Assembly: GCA_017989885.1 (NCBI GenBank)
Contig: JAGNPA010000131.1
Span: 1 to 5,899, forward strand
Source of the DNA: Aquabacterium sp.
GTDB taxonomy: Bacteria > Pseudomonadota > Gammaproteobacteria > Burkholderiales > Burkholderiaceae_C
Length of the DNA: 5,899 nt
Direction: 5' to 3'
Shown: positions 1-5,899 of the stretch, in pieces
Numbering within the stretch: position 1 is the first letter of the stretch
Layout: each line of letters starts with the position of its first letter
Notes under the pieces: generated by a model
What the model saw: the letters and a program-made list of their open reading frames with translations, nothing else
The model's database searches: none
Told to the model about the DNA's origin: nothing
Made by a program: the position numbers and the translations under genes

Positions 1-1
1 G

Positions 2-52
2 CTGGCTCGCGGCTCGACCCAGTTGGTGCCAAGCGCACCGTCAGCCCCCTGA
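2..52 (+). CDS. Possible C-terminal end of an unknown plus-strand protein (partial)
   Basis: The frame starting at base 2 is open from the left edge to a TGA at 50-52, giving 16 codons (LARGSTQLVPSAPSAP). Twelve of the 16 third positions are G or C, as expected in a GC-rich genome. The position would make it convergent with the transporter gene at 162-1817. The piece is too short to assign to a family. A competing reading exists: the minus strand is open from an ATG at 58-60 to the left edge, which would instead be the start of a gene downstream of the transporter. I cannot decide between them, and both may be chance. Confidence 0.2.
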   Translation: MARGSTQLVPSAPSAP

Positions 53-71
53 CAGCGCATACACGGCCCAC

Positions 72-102
72 AAAAAACAATGCCCTCCGCAAGGGAGGGC
101 AT
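72..102 (-). terminator. Rho-independent terminator of the MFS transporter gene
   Basis: A nine-base-pair perfect stem, ATGCCCTCC at 80-88 pairing with GGAGGGCAT at 94-102, encloses a five-base loop. Read on the minus strand, the stem is followed after two bases by six T residues (complement of 72-77). The plus strand has no T-run after the stem, so termination should act on leftward transcription. It lies 60 bases beyond the transporter stop codon, which fits it ending that transcript. Confidence 0.85.
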
Positions 103-125
103 GAAATCACTGGATGCTGATCAGG

Positions 126-152
126 GGCGCAAAGGCTTGTGGCCCTTGCGCC
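126..152 (-). other. Hairpin directly after the transporter stop codon
   Basis: GGCGCAA at 126-132 pairs with TTGCGCC at 146-152, and GG at 134-135 pairs with CC at 143-144, around a seven-base loop. Positions 133 and 145 are A and C on the plus strand, a mismatch, but become U and G on the minus-strand RNA, a wobble pair. The RNA of the transporter transcript can therefore form an unbroken ten-pair stem. It begins ten bases after the stop codon and precedes the U-run terminator. It has no T-run of its own, so it more likely protects the 3' end of the message or assists termination. Confidence 0.5.
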
Positions 153-161
153 TTTCAGACA

Positions 162-1817
162 TCAGTCGTCCTTGTAGATGTCGATGTCCTTGGTCTCGCG
201 AACCAGGAACAGGCCAACCACAAAGGTCATCATGGCGATGATGATGGGGTACCAGAGGCCGTTGTAGATGTTGCCGGTCTGGGCCACGATCGCGAAGGCA
301 GTGGTCGGCAGCAAGCCACCGAACCAGCCGTTACCGATGTGGTACGGCAAGCTCATCGAGGTGTAGCGGATGCGGGTCGGGAACATTTCCACCAGCATGG
401 CGGCGATGGGACCGTAGACCATGGTCACATAGATCACCAGCAGGGTCAGGATACCGACCACCAGGGGCTTGTTGAGTTTGGCCGGATCGGCCTTCTCCGG
501 GTAGCCCGCATCACGCACCGCACTGATCACGGTCTTCTTGAACGCCGCATCCTTGGCCTTGGCTTCCTCAGGCGACAGGCCTACAGAAGTGTAGGACTCG
601 ATGACCTTGTCGCCGACCTTGATCTGGGCGACGCCCGAACCATCGATGCTCTCGTAGTTCACCGAGTTGTTGGCGAGCACCTGTTTGGCGACGTCACACG
701 AGCTGGTGAACTTGGCGGTGCCGGTCGGGTTGAACTGGAAGGAGCACTCGGCCGGGTTGGCGACCAGGGTCACCGGAGCGGTGGCTTGAGCGCGAGCCAG
801 GTCAGGGTTGGCGGCTTCCGTCAGGGCCTTGAACAGCGGGAAGTAGGTCACGGCAGCGATCAGGCAACCACCCAGGATGATGGGCTTGCGGCCGATCTTG
901 TCAGACAGTGTCCCGAAGATCACGAAGAACGGCGTGGCGATCAGCAGGGAGACAGCGACCAGGATGTTGGCCGTGGGACCGTCCACCTTCAGCGCTTGCG
1001 TCAGGAAGAACAGGGCATAGAACTGACCCGTGTACCAGACCACACCTTGGCCGGCGACCAGACCAAACAGGGCGATCAGCACGATCTTCAGGTTGGACCA
1101 CTGGCCGAAGGACTCGGACAGCGGGGCCTTGGAGGTCTTGCCTTCTTCCTTCATCTTCTTGAAGGCGGGCGATTCGTTCATGCTCAGTCGAATCCACACG
1201 CTGATGGCCAGCAGAGCGATCGACACGATGAACGGGATACGCCAGCCCCAGTCCTGGAAGGCGTCTTCGCCAATCGCAGTACGGGTACCCAGGATGACGA
1301 GCAGCGACAGGAACAGACCCATCGTGGCCGTGGTCTGGATCCAGGCGGTGTAGGCACCCCGACGGCCGTGCGGTGCGTGCTCGGCCACGTACGTGGCGGC
1401 ACCACCGTACTCACCACCCAGCGCCAAGCCTTGCAGCAGACGCAGGATGATCAGGATGACCGGAGCGGCCACACCGATGGTGTTGTAATTGGGCAAGATG
1501 CCCACGATGAAGGTCGAGACCCCCATCAGCAAGATCGTGACAAGGAAGGTGTACTTGCGCCCGATCATGTCACCCAGGCGACCGAACACCAAAGCACCAA
1601 AAGGTCGGACGATGAAGCCAGCGGCGAAAGCCAGCAAGGCAAAGATGAAACCGGAAGTCGGATCGAGGCCCGCGAAGAATTGTTTGGCGATGATGGCTGC
1701 CAGCGAGCCATATAGGTAGAAGTCGTACCACTCGAAAACCGTGCCCAGACTGGAAGCGAAAATAACTTTCCGCTCCTCGGCTGTCATCGGCGCATCTTTG
1801 ATTTTGGTGCTTGCCAT
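162..1817 (-). CDS. MHS-family MFS transporter, probable organic-acid/proton symporter
   Basis: This 551-residue inner-membrane carrier belongs to the metabolite:H+ symporter branch of the major facilitator superfamily (relatives ProP, KgtP, ShiA). The N-terminal GTVFEWYDFYLYG (25-37), the loop 2-3 signature GRLGDMIGRK (79-88), RLLQGLALGGEYGGA (126-140) and the second-half repeat of the loop signature, GTLSDKIGRKP (302-312), are all present. About twelve hydrophobic helices can be counted. Roughly 100 hydrophilic residues (about 333-430) lie between helices 9 and 10, which makes the protein longer than a typical MHS member of 430-450 residues; this loop should face the periplasm and contains Cys358 and Cys374. 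The start is supported by AAGGAG (complement of 1826-1831) eight bases before the ATG. The gene lies downstream of acsA on the same strand, behind a terminator. Substrate is unproven; a short carboxylate such as acetate is an inference from context. Confidence 0.93.
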   Translation of the reverse strand: MASTKIKDAPMTAEERKVIFASSLGTVFEWYDFYLYGSLAAIIAKQFFAGLDPTSGFIFALLAFAAGFIVRPFGALVFGRLGDMIGRKYTFLVTILLMGVSTFIVGILPNYNTIGVAAPVILIILRLLQGLALGGEYGGAATYVAEHAPHGRRGAYTAWIQTTATMGLFLSLLVILGTRTAIGEDAFQDWGWRIPFIVSIALLAISVWIRLSMNESPAFKKMKEEGKTSKAPLSESFGQWSNLKIVLIALFGLVAGQGVVWYTGQFYALFFLTQALKVDGPTANILVAVSLLIATPFFVIFGTLSDKIGRKPIILGGCLIAAVTYFPLFKALTEAANPDLARAQATAPVTLVANPAECSFQFNPTGTAKFTSSCDVAKQVLANNSVNYESIDGSGVAQIKVGDKVIESYTSVGLSPEEAKAKDAAFKKTVISAVRDAGYPEKADPAKLNKPLVVGILTLLVIYVTMVYGPIAAMLVEMFPTRIRYTSMSLPYHIGNGWFGGLLPTTAFAIVAQTGNIYNGLWYPIIIAMMTFVVGLFLVRETKDIDIYKDD

Positions 1818-1880
1818 ATGAGGTGCTCCTTGTTTACAGGGAAGAGCCTGCTTTTGGCAAGCTCGACCGCTAATTTAGGG

Positions 1881-1913
1881 GCATTTTCCCTCCATGCGAA
1901 TAAGGGGGAATGC
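1881..1913. repeat. Imperfect inverted repeat upstream of the transporter gene
   Basis: GCATTTTCCCT at 1881-1891 and AGGGGGAATGC at 1903-1913 form an 11-base inverted repeat with an 11-base spacer. Two positions differ from perfect symmetry: they are U-G wobbles on a plus-strand RNA but A-C mismatches on the minus strand. It sits 64-96 bases before the transporter start codon, where an operator or promoter element would be expected. No convincing -35/-10 pair could be fixed in this gap; TATAAA on the minus strand (complement of 1952-1957) is the best -10-like hexamer but lacks a good -35 at proper spacing. Confidence 0.4.
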
Positions 1914-1994
1914 TAGGAAACGGTGCGCACAAACCCGATATGTTGTAGGTGTTTATACCGATACCCAACGCAACCAAACCCACACGCGACACAT

Positions 1995-2038
1995 AATAAA
2001 AAATCCCACCCACCGGAATAACCCGGCGGGTGGGATTT
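1995..2038 (-). terminator. Strong rho-independent terminator of acsA
   Basis: Bases 2001-2016 pair with 2023-2038 around a six-base loop, giving a 16-pair stem rich in G and C. The only flaw on the plus strand, A2012 against C2027, becomes a U-G wobble on the minus-strand RNA. On that strand the stem runs into a U-rich tail (complement of 1995-2003, six consecutive T then ATT). It begins 31 bases past the acsA stop codon. It should largely separate acsA from the transporter gene downstream, although some read-through is possible. Confidence 0.9.
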
Positions 2039-2042
2039 ATAT

Positions 2043-2094
2043 TTGATCAATACCGTTTTCAGTATCGATCAATTGGCCTGGGTCAATTGATCGA
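2043..2094. repeat. Overlapping inverted repeats across the acsA stop codon
   Basis: Three related segments lie here: TTGATCAATA (2043-2052), the inverted TATCGATCAATTG (2063-2075) and CAATTGATCGA (2084-2094). The middle copy can pair with the right one as a perfect 11-base repeat (2065-2075 with 2084-2094, eight-base spacer), or with the left one as a ten-base repeat with one mismatch (2043-2052 with 2063-2072). The two hairpins exclude each other. The acsA TGA (complement of 2069-2071) lies inside the shared arm. Function is unknown; RNA 3'-end folding or a binding site are both possible. Confidence 0.5.
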
Positions 2095-4045
2095 GAATGG
2101 CTGGATTCTCGAGCGTGCTCGTATCCTGGGTCACCGATTCGCCCTTGGCGACCACACGCAGCAGGCGGCGCATGATCTTGCCCGAGCGGGTTTTGGGCAG
2201 GTTGTCGCCAAAACGGATGTCCTTGGGCTTGGCAATGGGGCCGATGGCATGGCCCACATGGTTGCGCAGCTCGGTGGCGATCTGCTTGGCCTCGTCGCCT
2301 TCCGGACGGGGGCGCTTGAGCACCACGAACGCGCAGATGGCCTCGCCGGTCAGGTCGTCCGGACGACCCACCACGGCGGCTTCGGCCACCAGCGGGTGCG
2401 ACACCAGCGCCGACTCGATTTCCATCGTGCCCATGCGGTGCCCCGACACGTTCAACACGTCGTCGATGCGGCCGGTGATGGTGAAGTAGCCGGTGACCGC
2501 ATCGCGGATCGCACCGTCGCCCGCCAGGTAGTACTTGCCACCGAAGTCATCGGGGTAGTAGCTCTTCTTGAAGCGATCGGGGTCGTTCCAGATGGTGCGG
2601 ATCATGGACGGCCAGGGCTTGCGCACCACCAGCACGCCGCCCTGCCCCCACGGCACTTCCTTGCCGGTTTCGTCCACCACGGCAGCGTCGATGCCAGGGA
2701 AAGGCAGCGTGCAGGAGCCCGGCGTCAGCTCGTGGGCGCCCGGCAGCGGCGTGATCATGTGGCCACCGGTTTCGGTCTGCCAGAAGGTGTCGACGATGGG
2801 GCAACGGCCGCCACCGATCTCGCGGTGGTACCACTCCCAGGCGGCCGGGTTGATGGGCTCGCCCACGGTGCCCAGCAGGCGCAGGCTGCTGAGGTCGAAG
2901 TTGCGCGGATGCACGGCGGCATCGGATTCGGCGGCCTTGATCAGGGCGCGGATGGCGGTGGGTGCGGTGTAGAAGATCGTGACCTTGTGGGCCTGGATCA
3001 TGCGCCAGAAGCGCGCTGCGTCGGGGTACGTGGGCACGCCCTCGAACACCACCTGGGTGCTGCCCAGCGCCAGCGGGCCGTAGGCGACGTAGGTGTGGCC
3101 GGTGATCCAGCCGATGTCGGCCGTGCACCAGAACACATCGTCGGGCTTCATGTCGAAGGTCCACTTGGACGTCAGTGCCGCGTGCAGCAGGTAGCCGCCG
3201 GTGCTGTGCTGCACACCCTTGGGCTTGCCGGTGGAGCCCGAGGTGTAAAGCAGGAACAGCGGATGCTCGGCATCGACCCATTCGGGCGGGCAGACATCGC
3301 TTTCGCCCTTGAGCACGTCGTCCATCCAGACGTCACGGCCGGCCACCATGTTGATGTTGCCGCCGGTGCGACGGCAGACAATGACCTGGCGCAGGCTGTC
3401 GCAGCCGCCCAGGCTGATCGCCTCGTCCACGATGGCCTTGAGCGGCAGGGACTTGCCGCCGCGCAACTGCTCGTCAGCCGTGATCACCAAGACGGCGCCG
3501 GCGTCCTCGATGCGGTCGCGCAGGCTCTGGGCCGAGAAGCCACCAAACACCACCGAGTGGGTGGCACCGATGCGGGCGCAGGCCTGCATGGCCACGACGC
3601 CTTCGACCGACATGGGCAGGTACAGCACCACACGGTCGCCCTTTTGCACCCCTTGCGCCTTCAGCACGTTGGCCAGGCGGCTCACACGCGACAACAGGTC
3701 CTGGTACGTGACGTGGGACACCTTGCCATCGTCCGACTCGAAGATGATGGCCACTTTGTCGCCGCGACCGGCTTCGACATGGCGGTCGAGGCAGTTGTAC
3801 GAGGCATTGAGTTGGCCGTCGTCAAACCAGCGATAAAACGGAGCGTTGCTCTCGTCCAGCGCCCGCGTGAACGGTTTGTGCCAGGTGAGAAACTCGCGTG
3901 CCAGACGCGACCAGTAGCCGGTGTGGTCTTTCTGTGCTTCGGCGCACAGTTCATCGTAGGCTGCACGGCTACCGATGTGAGCGGTGCGGGCAAAGGCCTC
4001 GGAAACGGGGTGGAGGGTGCTGGGGGTCTGGTTGGTACCAGTCAT
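2069..4045 (-). CDS. acsA: Acetyl-CoA synthetase (AMP-forming)
   Basis: This cytoplasmic enzyme makes acetyl-CoA from acetate, ATP and CoA through an acetyl-AMP intermediate, allowing growth on acetate and recovery of excreted acetate. The 658 residues match the usual full length of about 650. The phosphate-binding loop [11 protein letters not shown] is at 267-277, VGEPINP at 394-400 and [10 protein letters not shown] at 419-428, whose Trp422 is the residue that narrows the acyl pocket to acetate in this family. The hinge and core motif [13 protein letters not shown] is at 525-537. The C-terminal [11 protein letters not shown] is at 617-627, with Lys623 as the catalytic lysine that Pat/GNAT enzymes acetylate in other bacteria. 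The start has AGGAG (complement of 4054-4058) eight bases upstream. A terminator follows the gene. All key residues seem intact. Confidence 0.97.
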   Translation of the reverse strand: MTGTNQTPSTLHPVSEAFARTAHIGSRAAYDELCAEAQKDHTGYWSRLAREFLTWHKPFTRALDESNAPFYRWFDDGQLNASYNCLDRHVEAGRGDKVAIIFESDDGKVSHVTYQDLLSRVSRLANVLKAQGVQKGDRVVLYLPMSVEGVVAMQACARIGATHSVVFGGFSAQSLRDRIEDAGAVLVITADEQLRGGKSLPLKAIVDEAISLGGCDSLRQVIVCRRTGGNINMVAGRDVWMDDVLKGESDVCPPEWVDAEHPLFLLYTSGSTGKPKGVQHSTGGYLLHAALTSKWTFDMKPDDVFWCTADIGWITGHTYVAYGPLALGSTQVVFEGVPTYPDAARFWRMIQAHKVTIFYTAPTAIRALIKAAESDAAVHPRNFDLSSLRLLGTVGEPINPAAWEWYHREIGGGRCPIVDTFWQTETGGHMITPLPGAHELTPGSCTLPFPGIDAAVVDETGKEVPWGQGGVLVVRKPWPSMIRTIWNDPDRFKKSYYPDDFGGKYYLAGDGAIRDAVTGYFTITGRIDDVLNVSGHRMGTMEIESALVSHPLVAEAAVVGRPDDLTGEAICAFVVLKRPRPEGDEAKQIATELRNHVGHAIGPIAKPKDIRFGDNLPKTRSGKIMRRLLRVVAKGESVTQDTSTLENPAILDQLTQAN

Positions 4046-4065
4046 GGTGGGTTCTCCTGGGGTGG

Positions 4066-4082
4066 CAGCGCTTATGGCGCTG
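4066..4082. repeat. Small inverted repeat in the acsA leader
   Basis: CAGCGC at 4066-4071 and GCGCTG at 4077-4082 form a perfect six-base inverted repeat with a five-base spacer, just upstream of the acsA ribosome-binding site. If the promoter proposed at 4103-4131 is right, this lies in the 5' untranslated leader and could form a small hairpin. It is short enough to arise by chance in GC-rich DNA. Confidence 0.25.
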
Positions 4083-4102
4083 ACTGATCGATTGACAGGA
4101 GC

Positions 4103-4131
4103 GTTACATCATGCGCGTTTGCCCCCGCCAA
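4103..4131 (-). promoter_or_regulatory. Candidate sigma-70 promoter for acsA
   Basis: On the minus strand TTGGCG (complement of 4126-4131) is followed after exactly 17 bases by TGTAAC (complement of 4103-4108), a plausible -35/-10 pair with two mismatches to consensus in each box. It would start the message about 50 bases before the acsA start codon. The site lies within the 142-base region shared with the divergent YqhA-family gene. The match is moderate and was found by eye. Confidence 0.35.
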
Positions 4132-4187
4132 CCCGCGACAATGCGCCTAACTTTAAAATTCCACACCCCGGATTTTCCCGACACCCT

Positions 4188-4786
4188 ATGAGCACACCTC
4201 GTCAACCCCTCAAAGCGGGCGTTTTGCCTTCCTTCATTTTGCCAGCCGTTGGCTGCAGTTGCCGCTGTATGTCGGCCTGATCCTGGCGCAAGCGGTGTAC
4301 GTCTTCCACTTCTGGGTGGAGCTGGTGCACCTGATCGAGGCCGCGTTCGGCAACCAGGATGCGCTCAAGCTGATCTACCAGGCCTCAGGTCAGAAGGCCG
4401 ATGTCGTGCCCACCCACCTGACCGAAACCACGATCATGCTGGTCGTGCTGGGTCTGATCGACGTGGTGATGATCTCCAACCTGCTGATCATGGTGATCAT
4501 CGGCGGCTACGAAACCTTTGTCTCACGCCTGAACCTAGAGGGGCATCCTGACCAGCCGGAGTGGCTGGACCACGTGAACGCCTCGGTGCTGAAGGTCAAG
4601 CTGGCGACGGCCATCATCGGGATCTCGTCGATCCACCTGCTCAAGACCTTCATCAATGCCGAGAACTACTCGGACAAGGTGCTGATCGCGCAGACCGTGA
4701 TCCACGTGGCCTTCCTGTTCTCGGCCATGGCCATTGCCATGACGGACAAGCTGCTGCACCAGGCCGCGCACACCGGCGACCACTGA
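4188..4786 (+). CDS. YqhA/UPF0114-family membrane protein, frame broken near the N-terminus
   Basis: The body is a member of the UPF0114 (YqhA, TIGR00645) family, an inner-membrane protein of unknown function. In corrected 199-residue numbering there are four helices at about 25-45, 83-104, 136-155 and 165-185. Family-like stretches include VMISNLLIMVIIGGYETFV, HPDQPEWLDHVNASVLKVKL and GISSIHLLKTFI. As sequenced, the N-terminal 17 codons from ATG 4188 (MSTPRQPLKAGVLPSFI) are in a different frame from FASRWLQLPLYVGL onward. Adding one T to the TTTT at 4237-4240 joins them into one natural family N-terminus. Without correction the only in-frame start is TTG at 4259, which would cut into helix 1 and has no ribosome-binding site. 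No clear Shine-Dalgarno precedes ATG 4188 either; TAAAAT at 4154-4159 is a -10-like hexamer upstream. Sequencing error or a true mutation are both possible. Family call is firm, exact start less so. Confidence 0.82.
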
Positions 4787-4813
4787 CGGGCGGACGCTTC
4801 GCCCACCGCGTCA
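4784..4813. terminator. Weak hairpin between convergent genes
   Basis: GGGCG at 4788-4792 pairs with CGCCC at 4800-4804, and TGAC at 4784-4787 can pair with GTCA at 4810-4813 across an asymmetric bulge. The structure fills the 30-base gap between the YqhA-family and mrpG stop codons. There is no T-run on either strand, so it is a poor rho-independent terminator; it may only slow polymerase or protect RNA ends. Confidence 0.2.
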
Positions 4814-4816
4814 GGC

Positions 4817-5179
4817 TCAACCCTGGCGCGGCGTTGCGGCGTCGGCTTCGTCCACAGGCTGATGCCCGGCCTTCGACTCGACACGCAGGTGCAGGGCCGC
4901 TTTGGCCATGAGGTTGGCCGAGACGGGTGCGGTCAGGAAGATGAAGAAAGTGATCAGGATCTCGTGGATGCTCCACTGACCGCGCAAGGCCTGGATCAAC
5001 AGGCTGGCCAGCAGCACGCCGCCCAGGCCCAGCGTGGATGCCTTGGTCGGCGCATGCAGACGCATGAAGAAGTCGCGAAAGCGCACCATACCCAGGGCGC
5101 CCACCAGCAGGAACGCAGCTCCCACCAGCAAGAGCAAGGCCGCCAGGGCTTCGAGCCACACATCGGGTGTCAGGTTCAT
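4817..5179 (-). CDS. mrpG: Mrp/Pha-type cation/proton antiporter subunit G
   Basis: The 120-residue product is a small inner-membrane subunit of the multisubunit Na+ or K+/H+ antiporter (Mrp, also called Mnh, Sha or Pha). It has three predicted helices, at about 8-29, 50-67 and 72-92. The family hallmark between the first two is present: GALGMVRFRDFFMRLHAPTK at 27-46, with the Arg-Phe-Arg-Asp and Arg-Leu-His-Ala groups. The hydrophilic C-terminal tail after about 95 is as variable as usual. GGAG (complement of 5189-5192) lies nine bases before the ATG. The gap to mrpF is 26 bases, and G is the normal last gene of the operon, so the transcript probably ends just after it. Whether Na+ or K+ is carried cannot be told from this subunit. 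Synonyms are phaG and mnhG. Confidence 0.93.
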   Translation of the reverse strand: MNLTPDVWLEALAALLLLVGAAFLLVGALGMVRFRDFFMRLHAPTKASTLGLGGVLLASLLIQALRGQWSIHEILITFFIFLTAPVSANLMAKAALHLRVESKAGHQPVDEADAATPRQG

Positions 5180-5205
5180 GGTTCAGGTCTCCGAAGGTGT
5201 TGGGC

Positions 5206-5475
5206 TCACTCGATCACATCACCACGGGTGATGAATCGGGCCAGGGCCACGGTGGAAACAAAGCCCAGCATGGCCACGATGAGGGCGGCCTCGAACAGCA
5301 GCGCGGTCTGCCAGGTGAGCCCCAGCAGGATGACCAGCGCCACCACGTTGATGTAGAGCGTGTCGATGGCCAGGATGCGGTCGGGCGCGGAGGGACCTTG
5401 CCACAAACGCCAGGTGCACAGCAACATGGACACGGCCACGGCGGCCACGCAGATCTGCAATGCCGTCTCGATCAT
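5206..5475 (-). CDS. mrpF: Mrp/Pha-type cation/proton antiporter subunit F
   Basis: The 89-residue product is the three-helix subunit F of the Mrp/Pha antiporter complex in the inner membrane. The family motif PDRILAID is at 31-38, after the first helix (about 3-22), followed by helices at about 40-54 and 57-79; the last holds FEAALIVAMLGFVSTVALAR, typical of MrpF. Length is normal for the family (85-95). Its ATG overlaps the mrpE stop codon as ATGA (5472-5475), which implies translational coupling. GGAG (complement of 5484-5487) lies eight bases before the ATG, inside mrpE. mrpG follows after 26 bases. Synonyms are phaF and mnhF. Confidence 0.93.
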   Translation of the reverse strand: MIETALQICVAAVAVSMLLCTWRLWQGPSAPDRILAIDTLYINVVALVILLGLTWQTALLFEAALIVAMLGFVSTVALARFITRGDVIE

Positions 5476-5899
5476 CCCAGGATCTCCATCAGAGGCTGTT
5501 GGTAACGGCGGTCGATGTCGGTGGCGACGGCCGCAGGGTCATCGCAATCGAGGGCGTGCACCCAGATGCAGGCCCCCTCTTCGTCCACGATGGCCGACAC
5601 GGTGCCGGGCGTCATGGTGATGATGGAGGCCAACAAGGCCTGTGCGGTGGGCTGCGTCAGCGTCAGGGGCACCTTGACCCAGGCAGGATGGGGCACGCGG
5701 CGAGGGTTCAGCACCAGGCGCGCCACGGTGATGTTCGAGACGATGATGTCCCACAGCACCGTGAAGCCCAGGCGCAGCGCACGCGCGAACGAGCGGGGCT
5801 GCGCCGCTGGGCCCAGAAAGCCGCCCAGCAGGCGCGGCAGGCCCCAGCCGAGCACGCAGGCTGTCAGGACATTGCCGAGGTCCAGCGACTGCTGGAGCG
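5472..5899 (-). CDS. mrpE: Mrp/Pha-type cation/proton antiporter subunit E (N-terminus beyond the window)
   Basis: The visible 142 codons are the C-terminal part of subunit E. From the right edge the frame reads LQQSLDLGNVLTACVLGWGLPRLLG, beginning LQQSLDLGNVL, which matches the early transmembrane part of MrpE proteins; the reading is therefore open past the edge, and a GTG at 5853-5855 should not be taken as the start. Later come VLWDIIVSNITVARLVLNP and then SIITMTPGTVSAIVDEEG with WVHALD, the conserved extramembrane core of the family. Full members have about 160 residues, so perhaps 15-25 are missing. Its stop overlaps the mrpF start by four bases. The main transport subunits A and D, plus B and C, are expected upstream, outside the window. 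Synonyms are phaE and mnhE. Confidence 0.9.
   Translation of the reverse strand, partial: LQQSLDLGNVLTACVLGWGLPRLLGGFLGPAAQPRSFARALRLGFTVLWDIIVSNITVARLVLNPRRVPHPAWVKVPLTLTQPTAQALLASIITMTPGTVSAIVDEEGACIWVHALDCDDPAAVATDIDRRYQQPLMEILG

Noticed and set aside
114..1715. A 533-codon open frame on the plus strand opposite the transporter
   Set aside because: Same antisense shadow effect: the product is dominated by Gln, Asp, Gly and His with no membrane or domain pattern, while the minus strand encodes a clear MFS protein.
2030..4087. A 685-codon open frame on the plus strand opposite acsA
   Set aside because: It mirrors acsA with its codon boundaries in register. High GC at third positions removes stops from this antisense frame. 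The product is rich in His, Gly and Arg, has no recognisable domain, and acsA itself is unmistakable.
4092..4097. TTGACA, a perfect -35 hexamer on the plus strand
   Set aside because: No -10-like hexamer lies 16-18 bases downstream (the sequence there is CG-rich), so it is not supported as a promoter for the plus-strand gene.
4236..4242. Programmed -1 frameshifting as the explanation for the split YqhA-family frame
   Set aside because: The zero-frame codons are TTC ATT TTG, which do not make a canonical X XXY YYZ slippery heptamer, and no stimulatory structure is obvious downstream. A lost base is simpler.
4249..4551. Small plus-strand frame overlapping the YqhA-family gene
   Set aside because: It is an out-of-frame shadow without membrane helices or a recognisable domain; the overlapping frame carries clear family motifs.
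4259..4786. TTG 4259 as the true start of the YqhA-family protein
   Set aside because: It would remove the family-like FASRWLQ and truncate the start of helix 1, and there is no Shine-Dalgarno sequence before it.
5853..5855. GTG as the start of mrpE
   Set aside because: The frame stays open to the window edge and the preceding residues (LQQSLDLGNVL) match the MrpE family, so the real start lies outside the window.
1..5899. Search for CRISPR repeats, insertion-sequence ends, tRNA genes, riboswitches and integrase sites
   Set aside because: No regularly spaced direct repeats, transposase-like frame, cloverleaf pattern or recognisable aptamer was seen by eye; the gaps between genes are all under 260 bases.

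Overview
The window reads as ordinary chromosomal DNA from a GC-rich betaproteobacterium, most likely of the order Burkholderiales. This rests on the style of the acetyl-CoA synthetase, the MHS-type transporter and the YqhA-family protein, and on strong G/C preference at third codon positions. I would not name a genus. I see no insertion sequence, phage gene, CRISPR array, tRNA or rRNA.

Layout, left to right. The first 52 bases may hold the last codons of a plus-strand gene (weak). Bases 72-152 carry two hairpins, one with a U-run, that end transcription coming leftward from the next gene. Bases 162-1817 (minus) encode a 12-helix MHS-family MFS transporter with a large extracytoplasmic insert. 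A 251-base gap follows, with an imperfect inverted repeat (1881-1913) and a strong minus-strand terminator (1995-2038). Bases 2069-4045 (minus) encode a complete AMP-forming acetyl-CoA synthetase (acsA). A 142-base divergent intergenic region separates it from a plus-strand YqhA/UPF0114-family membrane protein (4188-4786), whose reading frame is broken by an apparent one-base loss in a T-run near 4237-4240. Thirty bases further, and facing it, lies the distal end of a minus-strand Mrp/Pha multisubunit cation/proton antiporter operon: mrpG (4817-5179), mrpF (5206-5475) and mrpE (5472 to beyond the right edge).

How the genes fit together. AcsA activates acetate to acetyl-CoA. The transporter downstream on the same strand belongs to a family of proton-coupled organic-acid and osmolyte carriers, so import of a small carboxylate for AcsA is a reasonable inference, although a terminator between them argues for largely separate transcripts. 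MrpE, F and G are small membrane subunits of an antiporter that exchanges Na+ or K+ for H+; subunits A-D would be expected beyond the right edge. The YqhA-family protein has no established role and no visible link to either neighbour.

I found no convincing new biological system. The observation most worth checking is the frameshift in the YqhA-family gene; next are the transporter's cysteine-containing insert and the overlapping inverted repeats at the end of acsA.
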